Source: Emiliania huxleyi CCMP1516 (taxonomy: Eukaryota; Haptophyta; Isochrysidales; Noelaerhabdaceae). From it: 64,000 nucleotides of DNA. How positions within the stretch are numbered: position 1 is the first letter of the stretch; each line of letters opens with the position of its first letter. The translations under genes and the position numbers were made by a program. Location: NCBI RefSeq assembly GCF_000372725.1, contig NW_005198966.1, positions 1,945,537 through 2,009,536 on the forward strand. The letters are read 5' to 3'. The notes beneath the pieces are model-generated. The model saw nothing but the letters and a program-made list of their open reading frames with translations, ran no database searches and was not told the DNA's origin. Positions 63,739 through 64,000 of this stretch are shown piece after piece.

Positions 63739-64000
63739 GGCGAGCTGCAAAAGGCAGCAGCGAGAGAAGAAAAAAAACCCGCCCGTGGGCCGGTGGGAGT
63801 GAGCGGGTCGGGGTTGCCGAGTCGCGCCTGCCGTCCCGTGTCGCGGGAGCGAGCCGGCGCGGGTGCGAGTTCTGAGGCTGTCCATGCTCGGTGGATCTGT
63901 CTTGTCCTCCCCGACATGAAAGGACAGAGTGTCCCTTGTAATGCGAGAGCGTTCGTTGTGTTCTTGTGCCTCTCGCTGCCATCAAGAAGAAGTAAGCATA

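Overview
This is a GC-rich nuclear window from a photosynthetic protist with a complex (secondary, red-type) plastid. A haptophyte fits best, but that is an inference from several signs. Three organelle-type enzymes (thioredoxin, plastid-type dihydrolipoamide dehydrogenase, IspF) begin with hydrophobic ER-signal-like presequences. Introns are short, and a large share start with GC instead of GT. A Penelope-like retroelement with an N-terminal GIY-YIG domain is present, as is a large cysteine-rich TIR receptor of a kind seen in algae. Genes lie on both strands, several are divergent, and there are no operons. No rRNA, tRNA or CRISPR array was recognised.

Layout. 1-15 kb: a disordered protein; an XRCC1-like repair protein with zinc fingers; a low-complexity protein; a glycosyltransferase-like gene; an R2R3 MYB factor; a coiled-coil membrane protein; and a 2-oxoglutarate/Fe(II) oxygenase-like protein. 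15-22.4 kb: a chromodomain gene, an apparently whole 5.35 kb Penelope-like element with about 338 bp pseudo-LTRs and two ORFs, then an F-box/TFIIS fusion. 22.5-28.5 kb: two putative membrane proteins and an OCRL-like inositol 5-phosphatase with ASH and RhoGAP-like domains. 31-38 kb: one very large receptor gene (ShK-like repeats, beta-helix repeats, GCC2/GCC3-like cysteine repeats, multi-pass membrane region, cytosolic TIR-like domain). 39-45 kb: a plastid pseudokinase, a thioredoxin and kynureninase. 45.8-54 kb: THOC7, a membrane-anchored GH30 glucosylceramidase, an unassigned multi-exon gene and plastid LPD. 55-64 kb: a two-zinc-module protein, an FkbM-type methyltransferase, a three-RRM protein and IspF.

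The genes do not form one pathway. Themes are nuclear RNA and chromatin work (THOC7, three-RRM protein, F-box/TFIIS, chromodomain, MYB), DNA break repair (XRCC1/GRF/PBZ), membrane lipid turnover (inositol 5-phosphatase, glucosylceramidase) and plastid metabolism (LPD, IspF, thioredoxin, pseudokinase). The intergenic spaces hold (CT)n, (CA)n and (TTTA)n tracts and several small dispersed repeats that recur on both strands.

Most striking are three domain fusions (XRCC1-GRF-PBZ, F-box-TFIIS, GH30-trefoil-anchor), the algal TIR receptor, the two-ORF Penelope-like element, and at least 15 inferred GC-AG introns. All exon boundaries were inferred by eye from reading frame, splice dinucleotides and protein family fit.
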